39,741 nucleotides of DNA from Sphingomonadaceae bacterium (GCA_025359425.1 JANYGC010000069.1:1-39741), one strand, 5' to 3'. Positions 15,904-25,299 are shown, numbered from the stretch's first letter. Notes: generated from the sequence alone by a model not told the origin. Numbers and translations are program-made.

Positions 15904-16968
15904 CTAGCGCCCGCGCAGCATCGTGCTCCGCGCGATCCGCCCGACCAGCGGAAACAGTCCCGGATAGTTCGCCCGCGCGTAAGTCGACCCGGTGCCCAAT
16001 CGCGCGGCCAGCCGCCGATGCGCTTCGGCGAGCGAGTGGTACGGCATCGAGGGCAGCAGGTGGTGCAGCGCGTGATAGCGCAGGCCGACCGGCGCCCACA
16101 GCTCGGCCCAGATCCCCGGCGGGGGAACGTTGACCGAATCGAGGTACTGCGCGGTGACCGTCATCGGCTCGCCGTCGTTCTGCCACAGGTGCGCCACCAG
16201 CGTGCGGATCTGGTTGAACACCGCAGTCGCCGCAACCACCGCGAGCGCAATCAGCAACGGACGCCAGCCAAGCGCTTGCGTGCTGGCCAGCACGGCCCAG
16301 GCCCATACAAACGTGGCACCCTCCTGCCAGTGGACCATCCGGGCGAAATCACCCTCGGGTGGACGGCGGCGGAAATCGGGGTTGATCGACAGCGACGAGG
16401 CGCGTTCCCACACCAGCTGGCGAAGCGGCGGGATCATCGCACCCAGCGGCACCAGCAGCGCGGCCCGGATCAGCAGGCCGACCGGCAGCAGCGCCGAGAT
16501 CAGGATGAACGCGGGCAGCGACCACGGCTTCATCAGCGCCAGCGGCAAGTATTCGGGGTCTTCCGCCGTGCCATAGCGGGTCCGCGCGTGGTGCAGCGTA
16601 TGCACGTTCTCATACATGAAGCTGGGGGTGAGCATGGGCACCCCGACCAGCACATTCCACGCGGTGCGGAACCCCGGCAGCGCGGTGCGGTGGATGTGGG
16701 TCAGCTCGTGGATGAACAGCAGCGCACGGTACAGCGCGAGCACCGCGACCACCGCGCAGGCCAGCGCCACCGCCCAGTTCGAGGCCAGGATCGCCCCGGC
16801 CAGCGCGCCATAGCCCAGCGCCGCCGAGAGCAGCATGTCGGGCCAGTAGATCCCGGGCCGCGCGGCCGAGATGTCGCGGGTCAGCTCGACCGCAGCACGC
16901 AGCAGCTCCATGTCGTCGGGCACGAGGCTGCTCGCCGCCGCAGGTTCGATCTTTTCCAGTACGCTCAT
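15904..16968 (-). CDS. membrane fatty acid desaturase
   Basis: Predicted 354-residue integral membrane diiron desaturase. The three histidine boxes that bind the iron pair are visible: HELTH near residue 108, HTLHH near residue 143 and HALHH near residue 316. Hydrophobic segments lie between boxes one and two and in the middle (residues 190-260). Enzymes of this family insert a double bond in an acyl chain, using a ferredoxin or cytochrome as electron donor; some family members act on carotenoids or other lipids, so the substrate is open. ATG 16968 (MSVLEKIEP) is preferred over the frame's earlier start at 17058, which would overlap the divergent gene's leader. Confidence 0.92.
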   Translation of the reverse strand: MSVLEKIEPAAASSLVPDDMELLRAAVELTRDISAARPGIYWPDMLLSAALGYGALAGAILASNWAVALACAVVAVLALYRALLFIHELTHIHRTALPGFRTAWNVLVGVPMLTPSFMYENVHTLHHARTRYGTAEDPEYLPLALMKPWSLPAFILISALLPVGLLIRAALLVPLGAMIPPLRQLVWERASSLSINPDFRRRPPEGDFARMVHWQEGATFVWAWAVLASTQALGWRPLLIALAVVAATAVFNQIRTLVAHLWQNDGEPMTVTAQYLDSVNVPPPGIWAELWAPVGLRYHALHHLLPSMPYHSLAEAHRRLAARLGTGSTYARANYPGLFPLVGRIARSTMLRGR

Positions 16969-17049
16969 TGCACGGTTCCAGTTTGCCCCGGCTTGACAAG
17001 CTGCGGGGACCTTATGCACTGCCCCCTGCAAGCAAACAAAGGCAGCATC

Positions 17050-18207
17050 GTGGCACAAGCAGAGGTAATCGTCGCCAAGGTCGGCAACAAGGCCGACTTC
17101 AATGCTTTTGTCGATCTGGCTTATCGGCTCAACCGCTCAGACCCCAACTGGGTCCCGCCGCTGCGCAGCGAAGTGACCGAACTGCTCACCCCGGGCAAGA
17201 ACCCGTTCCACGAACACGCCACGATGCAGCTGTTCCTCGCGCGGCGCGGCGATGCGGTGGTCGGGCGCATTTCGGCCCACATCGATCACCTCGCGCTGAC
17301 CCAGCCGTCCGCACAGGGGATGGGCCCGGGCACCGGCAATTGGGGCCTGCTCGAGGCCGAAGATGAAGCTGCGGCGCACGCCTTGATCGCGGCGGCCGAA
17401 GACTGGCTGCGCGGCCAGGGCATGACCCGCGCGCTCGCGCCGCTCAGCCTGTCGATCTGGGAAGAACCGGGCCTGCTGACCAAGGGCCACGATCACCCGG
17501 CCACGGTGATGATGGGGCATGACAAGGCGGAGTATCAGGGCTGGATCGAGCATGATGGCTATACCCTGGCCAAGACGCTGGTGACTTACGAGGTCGATAT
17601 CACCGAGGCCTTCCCGCCGCTGATCCAGCGCATCGTGCAGTCGGGCGAGCGCAACGCCCGGATCCGCATCCGCCAGGTCGAGCTCAAGCATTTTGACCGC
17701 GACGCCCAGATCATTATCGGCATCCTCAACGATGCCTGGTCGAACAATTGGGGCTTCGTCCCGTTTACCGAGTCCGAAATCGCGCACACCGGCAAGAAGC
17801 TCAAACCGCTGGTGCGCGAGGACCTGATCCTGATCGCCGAGTACGATGGCCGGCCAGTGGCCTTCATGATGACCCTGCCCGATCTCAACGAGGTGATCCT
17901 CAAAGTGCGCGGCAAGCTGCTCCCGTTCGGTTGGGCCAGATTGCTGTGGTGGCTGCGCAAGCCGCGCGGCCGGACGATCCGGGTGCCGTTGATGGGGGTG
18001 CTCAAAGAATACCAGTCCTCGCGGCTCGCCAGCCAGCTGGCCTTCATGATGATCGGGGATATCCGCCGTACTGCGGTGCAGCATTATGGCTTCACCCGCG
18101 GCGAGATTGGCTGGATTCTCGAGGACAACCAGGGGATGGTCGCGATTGCCGATGCAATTGTAAGCCACAAAAACCGCGAGTATTCGATTTACGAGAAGGC
18201 GCTTTAG
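17050..18207 (+). CDS. GNAT-like conserved hypothetical protein
   Basis: Predicted 385-residue cytoplasmic protein. The order is: an N-terminal FVDLAYRLNRSDPNWVPPLR segment, a first acyltransferase-like half with LFLARRGDAVVGRISAHID (a typical GNAT strand pair) and LEAEDEAAAHALI, then a second half with NDAWSNNWGFVPFTESEIAH and LIAEYDGRPVAFMMTLPDLNE. It resembles a large family usually labelled GNAT N-acetyltransferase or simply hypothetical. Substrate and reaction are unknown. I prefer GTG 17050, preceded by AAAGG at 17038-17042. An in-frame ATG at 17014 would add 12 residues. The gene is divergent from the desaturase and its last four bases overlap the converging symporter gene. Confidence 0.8.
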   Translation: MAQAEVIVAKVGNKADFNAFVDLAYRLNRSDPNWVPPLRSEVTELLTPGKNPFHEHATMQLFLARRGDAVVGRISAHIDHLALTQPSAQGMGPGTGNWGLLEAEDEAAAHALIAAAEDWLRGQGMTRALAPLSLSIWEEPGLLTKGHDHPATVMMGHDKAEYQGWIEHDGYTLAKTLVTYEVDITEAFPPLIQRIVQSGERNARIRIRQVELKHFDRDAQIIIGILNDAWSNNWGFVPFTESEIAHTGKKLKPLVREDLILIAEYDGRPVAFMMTLPDLNEVILKVRGKLLPFGWARLLWWLRKPRGRTIRVPLMGVLKEYQSSRLASQLAFMMIGDIRRTAVQHYGFTRGEIGWILEDNQGMVAIADAIVSHKNREYSIYEKAL

Positions 18208-19460
18208 CCGGGTTCCACGCTCGTTCGGTCAACTGCGGAGGTTACCGCGACGTCCATCGTCACGTTGGCGATGGTGCGCATCAGATCGGGCAGCATCTCG
18301 ACCGCGACCAGCAGGCCCAATGGCGCAACCGGCACCCCCATCGCCATCGCGATCGGCCCGACCGAGACCACGAAGCTGATCGTTCCGGGGAGCGAGACAG
18401 AACTCAGCGACACGAGGAAGGCGACCACGATCCCGGCGGCCAGCGCCACGGGCGTGAGCGTGGTGCCAGTTAGATGCGCGGCGTAAATCGCCACCGCGAG
18501 GTTCATCGCCGGACTGGTCGCGCGGAAGATTGCCACCGCCAGCGGCAGCACGAAATCGGCGGTTGCCTCGCGCACCCCGAGCTTTCGGGTGGCAACCAGC
18601 ATCGCAGGCAGGCAAGCGAGCGACGACTGGGTCGAGATCGCCACCGCATGGACCGGCAGCATCGCGCGGGCAAAGTCAGTGAGCTTCTGCCCGCCGAGCG
18701 TCAGCGCGACCGCGAAACCCGAGACCAGCACCACCAGCCCGGCGGCGCTGACGATCAGGATGTAATGCGCCAAGGCCCCGACCGCGTTGCCGCCCATCTT
18801 CGCGCCGAGCGCCATGGCAAGCCCGAGCACGCCGATCGGCGCGAGCATCAGCACCCAGCCGACGATCACCATCATCGCGCCCGCCAGCCCTTCGAACACC
18901 GAGCCAAGCGCGCGGCGCGGGGCTTCTGCGAGCCTGGTCGCGGCGAGCGCGAACAGCGCGACGAACAGCACCATCGGCAGCATCGCGCCCGCAGCGGCGG
19001 CGGCGAAGATGTTGGCAGGCATCATCGCCGAAAGGATTTCGGCCACGCCGGGCACCGTGCCTGCCGCGTCCGCGCTGCCGCTCAGCGCCGCCGCCGCGCT
19101 GGCGGGGATCGGGAAAATCCCCAGCAATCCGGTGCTGAGCAGCGCCGACATGGTCCCGCTGGCGAGCAGGATCACGCAGAACAGCGTCACCGCGCGGCGC
19201 GCCATCGCGCCCCCGCTCGCCGCCGCGAGCGTTTGCGAGATGCCGGTGTAAACCAGTCCGATCACCAACGGCAGGATGGTCAATTGCAGCGCGCGCAGCC
19301 ACAGCGTGCCGGCGGGTCCGGCCACGGCCAGCACGGGCACTTCAAGCGGTGTCCCCCGCAGCAGCGCGCCGATCACAAAGCCCACGATCAGCGCAGCGAA
19401 AGTCAGCGCGGCGGGAACCTTGATCTCGGGGAAACCCGATGCTGCTTGCTGCTCTGCCAC
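18204..19460 (-). CDS. dicarboxylate/amino acid:cation symporter (SDF/DAACS family)
   Basis: Predicted 418-residue inner-membrane symporter related to GltP and DctA. It has about eight helices and two re-entrant loops. Family marks are the early LWLRALQLTILPLVIGLVYTGI, AISTQSSLACLPAML (the first re-entrant loop, with a serine-rich tip) and ATSPAMNLAVAIYAAH, which stands where typical members have the cation-binding NMDG motif. NMDG is replaced by PAMN here, so coupling ion or substrate may differ from GltP. The carried solute is not predictable. It faces glmM divergently. Confidence 0.88.
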   Translation of the reverse strand: MAEQQAASGFPEIKVPAALTFAALIVGFVIGALLRGTPLEVPVLAVAGPAGTLWLRALQLTILPLVIGLVYTGISQTLAAASGGAMARRAVTLFCVILLASGTMSALLSTGLLGIFPIPASAAAALSGSADAAGTVPGVAEILSAMMPANIFAAAAAGAMLPMVLFVALFALAATRLAEAPRRALGSVFEGLAGAMMVIVGWVLMLAPIGVLGLAMALGAKMGGNAVGALAHYILIVSAAGLVVLVSGFAVALTLGGQKLTDFARAMLPVHAVAISTQSSLACLPAMLVATRKLGVREATADFVLPLAVAIFRATSPAMNLAVAIYAAHLTGTTLTPVALAAGIVVAFLVSLSSVSLPGTISFVVSVGPIAMAMGVPVAPLGLLVAVEMLPDLMRTIANVTMDVAVTSAVDRTSVEPG

Positions 19461-19558
19461 TGATGACCCCCATTTGATTGCCGGGTGACAATAACGCGGC
19501 GGTGCGGCATGGCAATTTGCGAATGCGCGGCAAGCCGCGTTAGAGGGTTCGAGGGTCT

Positions 19559-20899
19559 ATGGGACGGCAATATTTCGGCACCGACGGGATCCGCGGATTG
19601 ACCAATGCCGGGGTGATGACCGCCGCCATCGCGATGAAAGTCGGGCAGGCCGCGGGCACCCATTTCCTGCGCGGCGCGCACCGTCACCGGGTCGTGATCG
19701 GCAAGGACACGCGGCTGTCGGGCTATATGCTCGAAAACGCGCTGGTCGCCGGGTTCACTTCGGTGGGGATGGATGTTGTGCTCTTGGGCCCGTTGCCGAC
19801 CCCGGCGATTGCGCTGCTCACCCGCGAACTGCGCGCCGATGTAGGCGTGATGATCTCGGCCAGCCACAACCCTTATCAGGATAACGGGATCAAGCTGTTC
19901 GGCCCCGATGGGTTCAAGCTATCCGATGCCGACGAGCTCGCGATCGAGGCCATGCTCAGCCAGGACCTGCCGCTGGCGCCCGCCGCCGCCATCGGGCGGG
20001 CGCGGCGGATCGAGGATGCGCGCGGGCGCTACATTCACGCGGTCAAGGGCTCGCTGCCGGACGATATCCGGCTCGACGGGCTCAAGATCGTGGTCGATTG
20101 CGCCAACGGCGCGGCGTACCAGGTCGCGCCCTCGGCGGTGTGGGAACTGGGCGCCGAAGTGATCACCGTCGGAGTGACGCCCAACGGCACCAACATCAAC
20201 GACAAATGCGGCTCGACCAGCCTTGGCCTCGTCAGCGAGACGGTGGTCGCCAGCGGCGCGCATATCGGGATCGCGCTCGATGGCGATGCCGACCGGCTGA
20301 TCGTGGTCGACGAACGCGGCCAGACGGTCGATGGCGACCAGCTGATGGCCTTGATCGGCACCCAGCTGGCCGACCAGGGGAACCTGCGCGGCGGCGGGGT
20401 GGTGGCGACGGTGATGTCCAACCTCGGGCTCGAACGATATCTCCAGGGGCGCGGACTGACGCTCGAGCGGACCAAGGTGGGGGACCGCCATGTGCTCGAA
20501 AAGATGAAAGCCGATGGGTTCAATCTGGGCGGCGAGCAATCGGGCCACATGATCCTGCTCGACCATGCGACCACCGGCGACGGGACCATTGCCGCGCTGC
20601 AAGTGCTCGCCGCGCTGGTCAAATCGGGCAAGCCGGCGAGCGAGCTGCTCCACCTGTTCGACCCGGTGCCGCAATTGCTGCGCAACGTGCGGTTTGCGGG
20701 CGGCAAGCCGCTGGACGATGCCAAGGTGCAGGCGGTGATCGCCGAGGCCGAGGCCCAGCTGGCGGGCAGGGGCCGTTTGGTGATCCGCCCCTCGGGCACC
20801 GAACCAGTGATCCGGGTAATGGCCGAAGGTGACGATGCCGGCGAGGTTGAAGCGGTCGTCACCGCGATCTGCGACACGGTGCAGGAGGCTGCGGCATGA
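19559..20899 (+). CDS. glmM: phosphoglucosamine mutase GlmM
   Basis: Predicted 446-residue cytoplasmic enzyme converting glucosamine-6-phosphate to glucosamine-1-phosphate, on the way to UDP-GlcNAc for peptidoglycan and lipid A. The start YFGTDGIRG is diagnostic. The phosphoserine is S102 in [15 protein letters not shown]; the Mg2+ loop is DGDADR (about residues 241-246); GGEQSGHM is the substrate-binding loop; and [14 protein letters not shown] binds the phosphate near the C-terminus. Length is standard. Its stop overlaps the ATG of the next gene (ATGA at 20896-20899), so the two are translated together. Confidence 0.97.
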   Translation: MGRQYFGTDGIRGLTNAGVMTAAIAMKVGQAAGTHFLRGAHRHRVVIGKDTRLSGYMLENALVAGFTSVGMDVVLLGPLPTPAIALLTRELRADVGVMISASHNPYQDNGIKLFGPDGFKLSDADELAIEAMLSQDLPLAPAAAIGRARRIEDARGRYIHAVKGSLPDDIRLDGLKIVVDCANGAAYQVAPSAVWELGAEVITVGVTPNGTNINDKCGSTSLGLVSETVVASGAHIGIALDGDADRLIVVDERGQTVDGDQLMALIGTQLADQGNLRGGGVVATVMSNLGLERYLQGRGLTLERTKVGDRHVLEKMKADGFNLGGEQSGHMILLDHATTGDGTIAALQVLAALVKSGKPASELLHLFDPVPQLLRNVRFAGGKPLDDAKVQAVIAEAEAQLAGRGRLVIRPSGTEPVIRVMAEGDDAGEVEAVVTAICDTVQEAAA

Positions 20900-21123
20900 G
20901 CCTCGAGATGCGGCCCGATTGCGAACGCTGCGGCGCCGATTTGCCGGCCGAGGCTCCCGGCGCGTTCATCTGCAGCTTCGAATGCACCTTTTGCGCGACT
21001 TGTGCCGACCAGCTCGACGAACGCTGCCCCAATTGCGGCGGGGAATTGCTCGACCGGCCGACGCGGGCAATGGATCTGCTGGCCAAGCAGCCGGCTTCGA
21101 CAATTCGGAAGTTTAGGGACTGA
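20896..21123 (+). CDS. DUF1272 zinc-ribbon-like small protein
   Basis: Predicted 75-residue protein with the DUF1272 cysteine pattern: [13 protein letters not shown], then [16 protein letters not shown] and [14 protein letters not shown]. Eight cysteines in CxxC-like pairs suggest two bound metal ions, probably zinc. The function is unknown. The start codon overlaps the glmM stop, so it is translated from the same message; this may be chance packing rather than a functional link to glmM. Confidence 0.93.
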   Translation: MSLEMRPDCERCGADLPAEAPGAFICSFECTFCATCADQLDERCPNCGGELLDRPTRAMDLLAKQPASTIRKFRD

Positions 21124-21139
21124 ACCAATACCCAAGCCC

Positions 21140-21202
21140 CGTTCGCATCGAGCGAAGTCGAGATGCCGCGCGCGAGTGTCTCGACTTCGCTCGACACGAA
21201 CG
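21140..21202. repeat. intergenic inverted repeat of sphingomonad type
   Basis: Two 23-base arms (21140-21162 and 21180-21202) match as inverted copies except at two adjacent positions, with a 17-base spacer. The core reads TCGAGCGAAGTCGAG. I recall very similar repeats scattered between genes in sphingomonad genomes. It separates the glmM-DUF1272 unit from thiD and can fold into a strong hairpin. The open frame of thiD runs back into it, but the true thiD start lies after it. Confidence 0.85.
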
Positions 21203-21225
21203 GAACCAGGGGGGTAGTGGGTAGA

Positions 21226-21975
21226 ATGGCAATTCCCCGCATCCTCTCCATCGCCGGGTCGGACAGCTCGGGCGGTGCCGGGATCCAGGCGGACATCAAG
21301 ACCATCACCGTGCTGGGCGGCTATGCGATGAGCGCGATTACCGCGATCACCGCGCAGAATACGCTGGGAGTGAGCGCGGTGGAGGTGCTGTCGTCCGAGC
21401 TGGTCGCAGCGCAGATCGATGCGTGCATCGGCGATATCGGGGTGGATGCGGTCAAACTCGGGATGCTTGGCTCGCCCGCGATTGCGGCGGTGGTGGCTGA
21501 CCGCATTGCTTCGCTCAACGTGCCGGTGGTGTTCGACCCGGTGATGGTCGCGACCAGTGGCGCCGCGCTGGCCGATGCCGATACCATCGCCGCGTTCGAA
21601 CGGCTGATGCAGCTCGCCACGCTGACCACCCCCAATGTCGCCGAACTGGCCGCGCTGGGCGGGCACGATGGGATGGCAGCGCGCGGGGTCGCTTACCTCG
21701 CCAAGGGCGGTGACAGCGAGGGCGAGCGGATCGAGGACGTGTTGGTGATCCCTGGCGAGGCCCCGCTCGTGATGGCCGGAACCCGGATCCACACCCGCCA
21801 CACCCACGGCACCGGCTGCACCTTGGCGAGCGCGATCGCAACGTATCTGGGCAAAGGCTTGCCGCTGCCCGAAGCGGTTGACCGCGCGCGGCTGTTCGTC
21901 CGCTCCGCGCTGCGCGCCGCGCCCGGTTTTGGGCAAGGCAGCGGCCCGCTGGGACACGCTGACGCGCGCGGTTAG
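21226..21975 (+). CDS. thiD: hydroxymethylpyrimidine/phosphomethylpyrimidine kinase ThiD
   Basis: Predicted 249-residue ribokinase-fold enzyme that phosphorylates HMP and HMP-P in thiamine synthesis. The N-terminal ILSIAGSDSSGGAGIQADIK is the family signature, with TAITAQNTLGV, DAVKLGMLGS and VVFDPVMVATSG following. The anion-hole segment HTHGTGCTLASAIA sits near residue 190-205 with the catalytic cysteine of GTGC. An insertion-like KGGDSEGERIEDVLVIPGE carries the usual ATP-binding hairpin. ATG 21226 follows a G-rich ribosome binding site; an in-frame start at 21163 lies in the repeat and is rejected. No other thi gene or TPP riboswitch is nearby. Confidence 0.96.
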   Translation: MAIPRILSIAGSDSSGGAGIQADIKTITVLGGYAMSAITAITAQNTLGVSAVEVLSSELVAAQIDACIGDIGVDAVKLGMLGSPAIAAVVADRIASLNVPVVFDPVMVATSGAALADADTIAAFERLMQLATLTTPNVAELAALGGHDGMAARGVAYLAKGGDSEGERIEDVLVIPGEAPLVMAGTRIHTRHTHGTGCTLASAIATYLGKGLPLPEAVDRARLFVRSALRAAPGFGQGSGPLGHADARG

Positions 21976-21985
21976 GTCCAGCCGC

Positions 21986-22864
21986 TCAACAATCCAAGTC
22001 GTAGAATTCCTCGATCTTGGCCCAGGCATCCTCGGCAGTTTCGACCCAGTGGAACAAGTCCAGATCGGCGTGGTTGATCACCCCTTCTTCGGCCATGGCT
22101 TCGAAGTTGAGCACCCGGTTCCAGAATTCCTTGCCAAACAGCAGGATCGGGATCGGCTTCATCTTGCCCGTCTGGATCAGGGTCAGCAGCTCCATGAATT
22201 CATCGAGCGTGCCGAACCCGCCGGGGAACACTGCCACCGCCTTGGCGCGCAGCAGGAAGTGCATCTTGCGCAACGCGAAATAGTGGAACTGGAAGGCGAG
22301 GTGCGGGGTGACGTACTTGTTGGGGGCCTGCTCGTGCGGCAGCACGATGTTGAGCCCGATCGTCTCGGCCCCGGCCTCGAAGGCGCCGCGGTTGGCCGCC
22401 TCCATGATCGACGGCCCGCCGCCCGAGCAGACCACGAACTGGCGCATACCCTGCTCGACTATGCCGCAGCTCGAAGCGATCCGGGCCAGCTCGCGCGCCT
22501 GCTCGTAGTATTTGGAATTGGCCACCAGCCGCTCGGTCACCGCTTTGCGTTCGGGCGTGGTCGCCGCCGCCAGCGCCGCCTCGGCCATCTCGGGCGAAGG
22601 GATTCGGGCCGACCCATAGCAGACCAGAGTCGAGCCGATTCCGGCCTCTTCGAGCAGCATCTCGCACTTGAGCAATTCGAGCTGGAAACGAACCGGGCGC
22701 AGTTCCTGGCGGAGCAGGAAGTCGGTGTCACGGAACGCCAGCTTGTACGCCGGATCGCGGGTTTGCGGGGTCGAAACGACGTGCGCTTCGACGAACGAGG
22801 CCTCTTGCTCGGCCTTGTAGAAGCGGCCGCGATGGAGACGTTTTTCGGGAGGTTTTTCGGTCAT
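21986..22864 (-). CDS. LOG-family (TIGR00730-type) Rossmann fold protein
   Basis: Predicted 292-residue protein. The catalytic motif PGGFGTLDEFMELLTLIQTG near residues 200-220, preceded by CSGGGPSIMEAANRGAFEAG, identifies the LOG/YgdH group. Members remove the base from nucleoside 5'-monophosphates, and some make active cytokinins in plants and bacteria. The N-terminal ~90 residues, containing FLLRQELRPVRFQLELLK, form the longer bacterial version with a helical extension. Its actual nucleotide is unknown. It converges with thiD with a gap of about ten bases. Confidence 0.93.
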   Translation of the reverse strand: MTEKPPEKRLHRGRFYKAEQEASFVEAHVVSTPQTRDPAYKLAFRDTDFLLRQELRPVRFQLELLKCEMLLEEAGIGSTLVCYGSARIPSPEMAEAALAAATTPERKAVTERLVANSKYYEQARELARIASSCGIVEQGMRQFVVCSGGGPSIMEAANRGAFEAGAETIGLNIVLPHEQAPNKYVTPHLAFQFHYFALRKMHFLLRAKAVAVFPGGFGTLDEFMELLTLIQTGKMKPIPILLFGKEFWNRVLNFEAMAEEGVINHADLDLFHWVETAEDAWAKIEEFYDLDC

Positions 22865-22957
22865 TTCAGCCTTTTCGCGGGTTGGCGCACGACTGTCAAA
22901 GCTGAAACGTCCCGCCGCTTAGGCCGGTGAGCTAGCGCTTCGGTTTGCGTGGAAAAC

Positions 22958-23031
22958 TGGATGCCCGACGAGGATTCGAACCTCGATTAACGGTGTCAGA
23001 GACCGTTGTCTTACCTTTAGACGATCGGGCA
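22958..23031 (-). tRNA. tRNA-Gln (anticodon CTG)
   Basis: On the minus strand the acceptor TGCCCGA pairs with TCGGGCA, then discriminator T and encoded CCA. The anticodon arm ACGGT-CTCTGAC-ACCGT gives CTG, decoding CAG. The T-arm contains GGTTCGAATCC. The U1-A72 pair is typical for tRNA-Gln. The 74-base gene is complete. Confidence 0.96.
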
Positions 23032-23175
23032 ATCAGCCGGGTGCCTCTAGGTGTGAGCGGACCTCGCGTCAAGGCGGCGCGGACAGCGCGCTTGCCCCGC
23101 GCGGCGCGCCGGGCTATTCCCGGCGGCAGGTACCTGCCGCGTGGGGCAGGCATAAAGATAAGAGTGTACATCGCC

Positions 23176-24450
23176 ATGGCGGATAATTCCCCGCCGGTGC
23201 AGCGCGAACTGGAGGTGACTGGAAGCGACGTTTCAAGCGGCCTGGGCGAGGAGCCCACTGCCGCTCCGCTTTCGGAAGATCCCTCGCGCCGGCCCGGTGG
23301 CCGTAGCATGACTGAACTGCCCCGCGCTGGCGCGGCCGCCACCGGCTGGCAATCAGGCAGCGCCAATCACAGCGCCGAAGGGGTCAATCGGAGCGCCGAA
23401 GGCGCCAATCGAAACGTCCCGTTCCACCGCCAGGCCTTCGCCGCGATCGATCTTGGGACCAACAACTGCCGCCTGTTGATCGCGCGCCCGGCGGGTGACC
23501 ACTTTACCGTGATCGACGCGTTCAGCCGGGTGGTCCGGCTCGGCGAAGGGCTCGCGCAAAGCGGGCGGCTGAGCGATGCCGCAATGGACCGCACGCTCGG
23601 CGCGCTCAAGGTCTGCGCCGACAAGCTCCAGCGCCGCAACGTCCACCTTGCCCGCTCGGTCGCCACCGAGGCGTGCCGCCGCGCGACCAACGGCGGCGAA
23701 TTCATCGACCGGGTGGCGCAGGAAACCGGCATCCTGCTCGATATCATCAGCGCGCAGGAAGAAGCCCGGCTCGCGGTGATCGGCTGCCACTTGCTGCTTG
23801 AAGAAGGCGACGGGCCGGCGATCATCTTCGACATCGGCGGCGGCTCGACCGAGCTGGTGCTGGTCGAAAATCGCGCCGGCTTGCCGCCGCAGATCCACGA
23901 TTGGCAATCGGTGCCGTGGGGGGTGGTCTCGCTGACCGAGAGCTGCCCGCCCGAGCCCGAGGATGCACTCGGCCGGGCCGAACGCTATGATCTGATGTGC
24001 CAGCTGGTTCGTGACAGCCTGGCGCCGTTTGCGGAGCGGATGCGCGATGCGGTGGCCAAGGTCGCGCCCGGTGAGGCGCTGCGGCTGCTCGGCACCAGCG
24101 GCACGGTGACCACGCTCGCCAGCCTCCACCTGGGTCTGCCGCAGTATGATCGCCGCGCGGTCGACGGCCTGATCGTCGCCTCGGACGAGATGAGCCAGCT
24201 GTGCCAAAGGCTCGCGCTGATGAGCCCGGCGGAACGCCGCGCTCAGCCGTGCATCGGGCGCGAACGCGCCGACCTGGTGGTGGCGGGCTGCGCGATCCTC
24301 CAGACAATCTTCGCGCTGTGGCCGGCGACCCGGCTTGGCGTCGCCGACCGCGGCATCCGCGAGGGCATCCTGCGCTCGATGATGGCCGCAGGCGGCGCGG
24401 GCGACAAAAGCCGCGCCGCGCTACGCAGCGCACGGCGGGGCCCGATATGA
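23176..24450 (+). CDS. ppx: exopolyphosphatase / Ppx-GppA family phosphatase
   Basis: Predicted 424-residue cytoplasmic phosphatase acting on polyphosphate or (p)ppGpp. The ASKHA fold shows FAAIDLGTNNCRLLIARP (phosphate-1), FDIGGGSTELVLVE (phosphate-2), RSVATEACRRATNGGEFI and RLLGTSGTVTTLASLHL. GRERADLVVAGCAIL closes the domain. It lacks the HD-like C-terminal domain of E. coli Ppx, as usual for the short alphaproteobacterial form. About 90 N-terminal residues before the fold are low-complexity and include a doubled NxSAEG unit, so the start is uncertain: ATG 23176 is my choice, but ATG 23308 would remove half of this tail. Its stop overlaps the start of rlmE. Confidence 0.93.
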   Translation: MADNSPPVQRELEVTGSDVSSGLGEEPTAAPLSEDPSRRPGGRSMTELPRAGAAATGWQSGSANHSAEGVNRSAEGANRNVPFHRQAFAAIDLGTNNCRLLIARPAGDHFTVIDAFSRVVRLGEGLAQSGRLSDAAMDRTLGALKVCADKLQRRNVHLARSVATEACRRATNGGEFIDRVAQETGILLDIISAQEEARLAVIGCHLLLEEGDGPAIIFDIGGGSTELVLVENRAGLPPQIHDWQSVPWGVVSLTESCPPEPEDALGRAERYDLMCQLVRDSLAPFAERMRDAVAKVAPGEALRLLGTSGTVTTLASLHLGLPQYDRRAVDGLIVASDEMSQLCQRLALMSPAERRAQPCIGRERADLVVAGCAILQTIFALWPATRLGVADRGIREGILRSMMAAGGAGDKSRAALRSARRGPI

Positions 24451-25103
24451 GAAATACTGGCAAAGGCCCCGAGCGGCTCAAGACCGGCAAGAACCGTTCG
24501 GCCAGCAGCGCGCGCTGGCTGACCCGGCAATTGAACGATCCCTATGTGCGCCAAGCCAAGGCCGACGGCTGGCGCAGCCGCGCGGCGTTCAAGCTGCTCG
24601 AGCTCGACGAGAAATTCCACTTGCTGCGCGGCGTTCACCGGGTGGTCGACCTCGGGATCGCGCCGGGCGGGTGGAGCCAGGTGGTGCGCCAGCGCGCGCC
24701 GAACGCGGCGGTGGTCGGGATCGACCTCCTGCCGACCGAAGCGATCGAGGGCGTGACGATCTTAGAGATGGATTTCCTGGCCGATGCCGCCCCCGCCGCA
24801 CTGGTCGAAGCGCTCGGCGGCGCGCCCGATCTGGTCGTCTCGGACATGGCCGCCAACACCGTCGGGCACAAGCAGACCGATCATTTGCGCACGATGGGTC
24901 TGGTCGAGACCGCCGCGCACTTCGCGATCGAACAGCTCGCGCCCGGCGGCGCGTTCATCGCCAAGGTGCTGGCGGGCGGGACCGATGCGGAATTGCTGGT
25001 GCTGCTCAAGAAGCATTTCACCACGGTCAAACACGCCAAGCCGCCATCGAGCCGCAAGGATTCGTCCGAATGGTATGTGATCGCGCAGGGGTTCAAGGGT
25101 TAA
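24447..25103 (+). CDS. rlmE: 23S rRNA 2'-O-methyltransferase RlmE (FtsJ/RrmJ)
   Basis: Predicted 218-residue SAM-dependent enzyme that methylates the ribose of U2552 in 23S rRNA. The SAM site is VVDLGIAPGGWSQVV. The catalytic K-D-K-E set is visible in RSRAAFKL, DLVVSDMAANTVG, FIAKVLAGG and DSSEWYVIAQGF. The basic N-terminus SARWLTRQLNDPYVRQAKA binds rRNA. The ATG overlaps the ppx stop in an ATGA arrangement, and I know the ppx-rlmE pair as common in Alphaproteobacteria. Confidence 0.96.
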   Translation: MRNTGKGPERLKTGKNRSASSARWLTRQLNDPYVRQAKADGWRSRAAFKLLELDEKFHLLRGVHRVVDLGIAPGGWSQVVRQRAPNAAVVGIDLLPTEAIEGVTILEMDFLADAAPAALVEALGGAPDLVVSDMAANTVGHKQTDHLRTMGLVETAAHFAIEQLAPGGAFIAKVLAGGTDAELLVLLKKHFTTVKHAKPPSSRKDSSEWYVIAQGFKG

Positions 25104-25299
25104 GCGCAGGTGGCTGCGGGTGCACTTGCACCGTCGAGATAGATTATATCAACCCATTGTAACATGACGCATTTTTAGTGTTTGCCGGGGTTCTAATCTG
25201 CGGCAGCGGCGCTATTGCGCGCATCAGCCGAGACGAGCGCACGTCCCGGCACCAGCCAACTTGGCCATCAGGGGAAACCGATGGAACCTCGATTTAGCA

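Noticed and set aside
25104..25299. A known metal riboswitch (M-box or yybP-ykoY) ahead of the Nramp-related gene.
   Set aside because: I could not find the conserved core of either class by eye. Only the hairpins near 25300-25390 are supportable; a covariance-model (Rfam) search would settle it.
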